5,106 nucleotides of DNA from Streptomyces viridochromogenes. GTDB lineage: Bacteria; Actinomycetota; Actinomycetes; Streptomycetales; Streptomycetaceae. The stretch spans positions 1 through 5,106 of the forward strand of contig NZ_LGUR01000044.1 of the NCBI RefSeq assembly GCF_001270495.1, given 5' to 3'. Below the pieces are notes generated by a model. That model did no database searches and had not been told where the DNA came from. It saw nothing but the letters and a program-made list of their open reading frames with translations. The stretch's first letter is position 1. Each line of letters begins with the position of its first letter. Positions 4,031-5,106 of this stretch are shown here, in pieces. The translations under genes were made by a program, and so were the position numbers.

Positions 4031-5106
4031 ATGGAGAAGCTGGGATCGGGTGATCCGCAGCAGATCGGGGCGTACCGGCTGCTGGCGCGGCTGGGGGCGG
4101 GCGGCATGGGGGACGTCTACCTCGCCCGCTCCGATCGCGGCCGTACCGTCGCCGTGAAACTCGTACGGCGGGAGCTGGCCGCACAGGAGGAGTTCCGCGC
4201 CCGCTTCCGGCAGGAGGTGCAGGCGGCGCGGCAGGTCGGCGGGTTCTGGACCGCGCCGGTGCTCGACGCGGACACCGAGGCCGAGGTGCCCTGGGTCGCC
4301 ACCGGGTATGTCGCCGGACCCAGCCTCCAGCAGGTCGTCGGGCGCGACCACGGAGCGCTGCCCGAGCGGTCGGTACGGATCCTGGCGGCGGGCCTCGCGC
4401 ACGCGCTCAAGGACATCCATGCCGCGGGGATCGTGCACCGGGATCTGAAGCCGTCCAATGTGCTGGTCACCATCGACGGCCCGCGCGTCATCGACTTCGG
4501 GATCGCCCGCGCCCTGGAGACCGTCGACGAGAGCGGGCTCACCCGCACCGGCGCGCTGGTCGGGTCGCCGGGGTTCATGGCGCCCGAGCAGGTGCGCGGG
4601 GACCGGATCACGCCCGCGTGCGACGTGTTCTGCCTGGGCTCGGTCCTCGCGTACGCCGCGACCGGCACGCTGCCCTTCGGCTCCGTCGACAGCGGCGCGC
4701 ACGCCGTGATGTTCCGCATCGCCCAGGAGGAGCCCGATCTGGAGGGCGTGCCCGAGGGGATCGCCGACCTGGTGCGGGACTGTCTGCGCAAGGATCCCGG
4801 CGCCCGGCCGACGCTGGACCGGATCCTGGAGCGCACGGGCGCCGAGGACACCGTCTCCGGCGGCCGGTCACGGGATCCGTGGCTGCCGAGCGCGCTGGTG
4901 GCACAGCTGGGGCGGCATGCGGTGAGGTTGCTGGACACGGAGGATCCGCAGGGGCCTGTGGGGCCTGTGGGGCCTGTGGGGCTGGTGGGCGCCGGGGGTG
5001 TGGAGACCCCGGTGCGTGACCGAGGCCCGCGGGCGGCGGCGGCCGGTTCCGGGGGGCCGGGTTCCGCCGAGCCGACCCCCGCGGCCTCCCCCGAGCACGC
5101 GTCGCC
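4031..5106 (+). CDS. Serine/threonine protein kinase (Hanks/PknB type), truncated by the window edge
   Basis: 358 codons are visible with no stop before the window ends. A complete eukaryotic-type kinase domain covers about 14-265: glycine loop LGAGGMGDVY (21-30), VAVK with Lys43, candidate helix-C Glu62, catalytic HRDLKPSN (136-143, Asp138), DFG (155-157), an activation segment with likely phosphorylation sites Thr171 and Thr173, SPGFMAPEQ (179-187), and Arg259 near the end of the domain. Cys201 (DVFCLGSV) replaces a residue usually Ser in this family. All catalytic residues are present, so activity is expected. From about 305 on the chain is a Gly/Pro/Ala-rich linker including GPVGPVGPVGLVG; relatives commonly continue into a sensor or beta-propeller domain, not visible here. 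ATG 4031 is the only in-frame start close to the domain; upstream GTGs are out of frame and the Shine-Dalgarno is a weak GGGGG. No transmembrane segment is seen so far. Confidence 0.95.
   Translation, partial: MEKLGSGDPQQIGAYRLLARLGAGGMGDVYLARSDRGRTVAVKLVRRELAAQEEFRARFRQEVQAARQVGGFWTAPVLDADTEAEVPWVATGYVAGPSLQQVVGRDHGALPERSVRILAAGLAHALKDIHAAGIVHRDLKPSNVLVTIDGPRVIDFGIARALETVDESGLTRTGALVGSPGFMAPEQVRGDRITPACDVFCLGSVLAYAATGTLPFGSVDSGAHAVMFRIAQEEPDLEGVPEGIADLVRDCLRKDPGARPTLDRILERTGAEDTVSGGRSRDPWLPSALVAQLGRHAVRLLDTEDPQGPVGPVGPVGLVGAGGVETPVRDRGPRAAAAGSGGPGSAEPTPAASPEHAS
4952..4987 (+). repeat. 9-bp tandem repeat in the kinase linker (three exact copies plus one variant)
   Basis: The unit GGGCCTGTG occurs three times exactly (4952-4978), followed by GGGCTGGTG. 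In frame it encodes Gly-Pro-Val three times, then Gly-Leu-Val. Because the unit is a multiple of three, copy-number change would alter linker length without a frameshift. It lies at residues 308-319, just after the kinase domain. Confidence 0.85.

Noticed and set aside
3974..4938. Minus-strand open frames of 242 and 273 codons across the kinase
   Set aside because: They are antisense to a full kinase domain and show no family motifs.

Overview
The window is high-GC actinomycete DNA, almost certainly Streptomyces or a close relative. The reasons are strongly G/C-ending codons, GTGA start/stop overlaps, no TTA codon noticed in the coding regions I scanned, GC-rich hairpins without U-tracts, and intergenic motifs of a type I recall from many Streptomyces genomes. 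It reads as an ordinary chromosomal segment with regulatory and metabolic genes. I see no phage, transposase, CRISPR array, tRNA or rRNA.

Layout, left to right. On the minus strand a FadR-type GntR regulator (75-776) runs into the first 26 codons of another gene, which overlaps it by 4 bases and leaves the window at base 1. Upstream of the regulator is an 11-bp inverted repeat enclosing a purine/pyrimidine-alternating tract. A roughly 400-base gene-free interval (about 861-1265) then holds hairpin pairs in mirror orientation at its two ends and two imperfect direct repeats. Next on the minus strand is a complete class III PLP-dependent aminotransferase (1266-2624), probably translated from a leaderless mRNA.

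The divergent interval 2625-2820 is the richest regulatory stretch. Two abutting 13-bp interrupted palindromes lie upstream of the aminotransferase. Two tandem 16-bp palindromes cover the -35 and -10 positions of a rightward promoter. That promoter should drive a translationally coupled pair: a DJ-1/PfpI-family protein (2821-3486) and a MarR regulator (3483-3941). The simplest reading is that MarR represses its own operon through the tandem palindromes. After a short gap with a 7-bp GC hairpin, a Ser/Thr protein kinase (from 4031) with all core catalytic motifs runs off the right edge inside a Pro/Gly/Ala-rich linker containing a 9-bp tandem repeat.

No clearly new system is visible. The points most worth checking are the two distinct palindrome pairs in the 2625-2820 divergent region, the possible leaderless start of the aminotransferase, and the inverted repeat with alternating tract upstream of the GntR gene. 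The two edge genes (1-78 and 4031-5106) lack a stop within the window and are easily missed.
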